From Thauera phenolivorans (GTDB lineage: Bacteria > Pseudomonadota > Gammaproteobacteria > Burkholderiales > Rhodocyclaceae), in contig NZ_MBFM01000004.1 of NCBI RefSeq assembly GCF_001696715.1, positions 133,652 through 175,908 on the forward strand: a stretch of DNA of 42,257 bases. Reading direction: 5' to 3'. Positions within the stretch are counted from its first letter, which is position 1. Every line of letters begins with the position of its first letter. Below, piece after piece: positions 41,691 through 42,257 of the stretch. The position numbers and the translations under genes are program-made. Below the pieces are notes generated by a model that saw nothing but the letters and a program-made list of their open reading frames with translations, ran no database searches and was not told the DNA's origin.

Positions 41691-42257
<567 letters not shown>

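Overview
The window (roughly 68% GC by eye) looks like chromosome of a betaproteobacterium, most likely Rhodocyclales (Thauera/Azoarcus-like). The reasons are the exosortase A (XrtA) exopolysaccharide locus, a PP0621-type gene ahead of pilS-pilR, and a uvrA / MFS transporter / ssb neighbourhood. The genus is an inference; no rRNA or tRNA gene is present to anchor it. No transposase, integrase, CRISPR array or phage gene was seen.

Region 1 (1-20297) is an XrtA/PEP-CTERM-associated exopolysaccharide locus. Fourteen minus-strand genes run without a break from 19300 down to 1872. Several start and stop codons overlap by 4-8 bp. In transcription order they encode: polysaccharide export lipoprotein, chain-length determinant, tyrosine autokinase, outer-membrane beta-barrel, ExeA-like ATPase, polysaccharide deacetylase, FemAB-like transferase, exosortase A fused to an EpsI domain, GT4 glycosyltransferase, asparagine-synthase-type amidotransferase, three more GT4 glycosyltransferases, and an O-antigen-ligase-like membrane protein. 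A second deacetylase (cut by the left edge) and an ATP-grasp ligase approach from the left on the plus strand; the ATP-grasp gene overlaps the last operon gene tail to tail. At the promoter end an exosortase-associated acyltransferase is transcribed divergently from an AT-rich, repeat-containing intergenic region. No PEP-CTERM substrate gene was recognised in the window. The enzymes suggest a secreted polysaccharide carrying amide, amino-acyl and deacetylated groups.

Region 2 (20376-24978) holds a beta-CASP metallo-beta-lactamase nuclease with a near-consensus promoter and a leaderless start, then PP0621-pilS-pilR, the two-component system for type IV pilus genes.

Region 3 (25079-32851) is metabolic and redox: mtnA overlapping a fuculose-aldolase-like gene (a likely nucleoside by-product salvage pair), two tandem paralogous beta-hydroxyacid dehydrogenases, ybiB, an azoR-pirin pair with a divergent LysR regulator, and dsbB behind REP-like palindromes.

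Region 4 (32871-37420) is an RND efflux operon (adaptor, permease, small DUF2892-type membrane protein). A 22-bp palindrome covers its -10 box and start codon.

Region 5 (37552-42257) is housekeeping: MBL hydrolase, tcdA and cbiX as one operon, then ssb, an MFS transporter, and the first 189 codons of uvrA running off the right edge.

There is no gene-free stretch over 300 bases. The longest are 32149-32347 (REP-like repeats and the dsbB promoter), 19301-19463 (divergent regulatory region), 37421-37551 (operator and a weak hairpin) and 31136-31251 (azoR/LysR divergent region).
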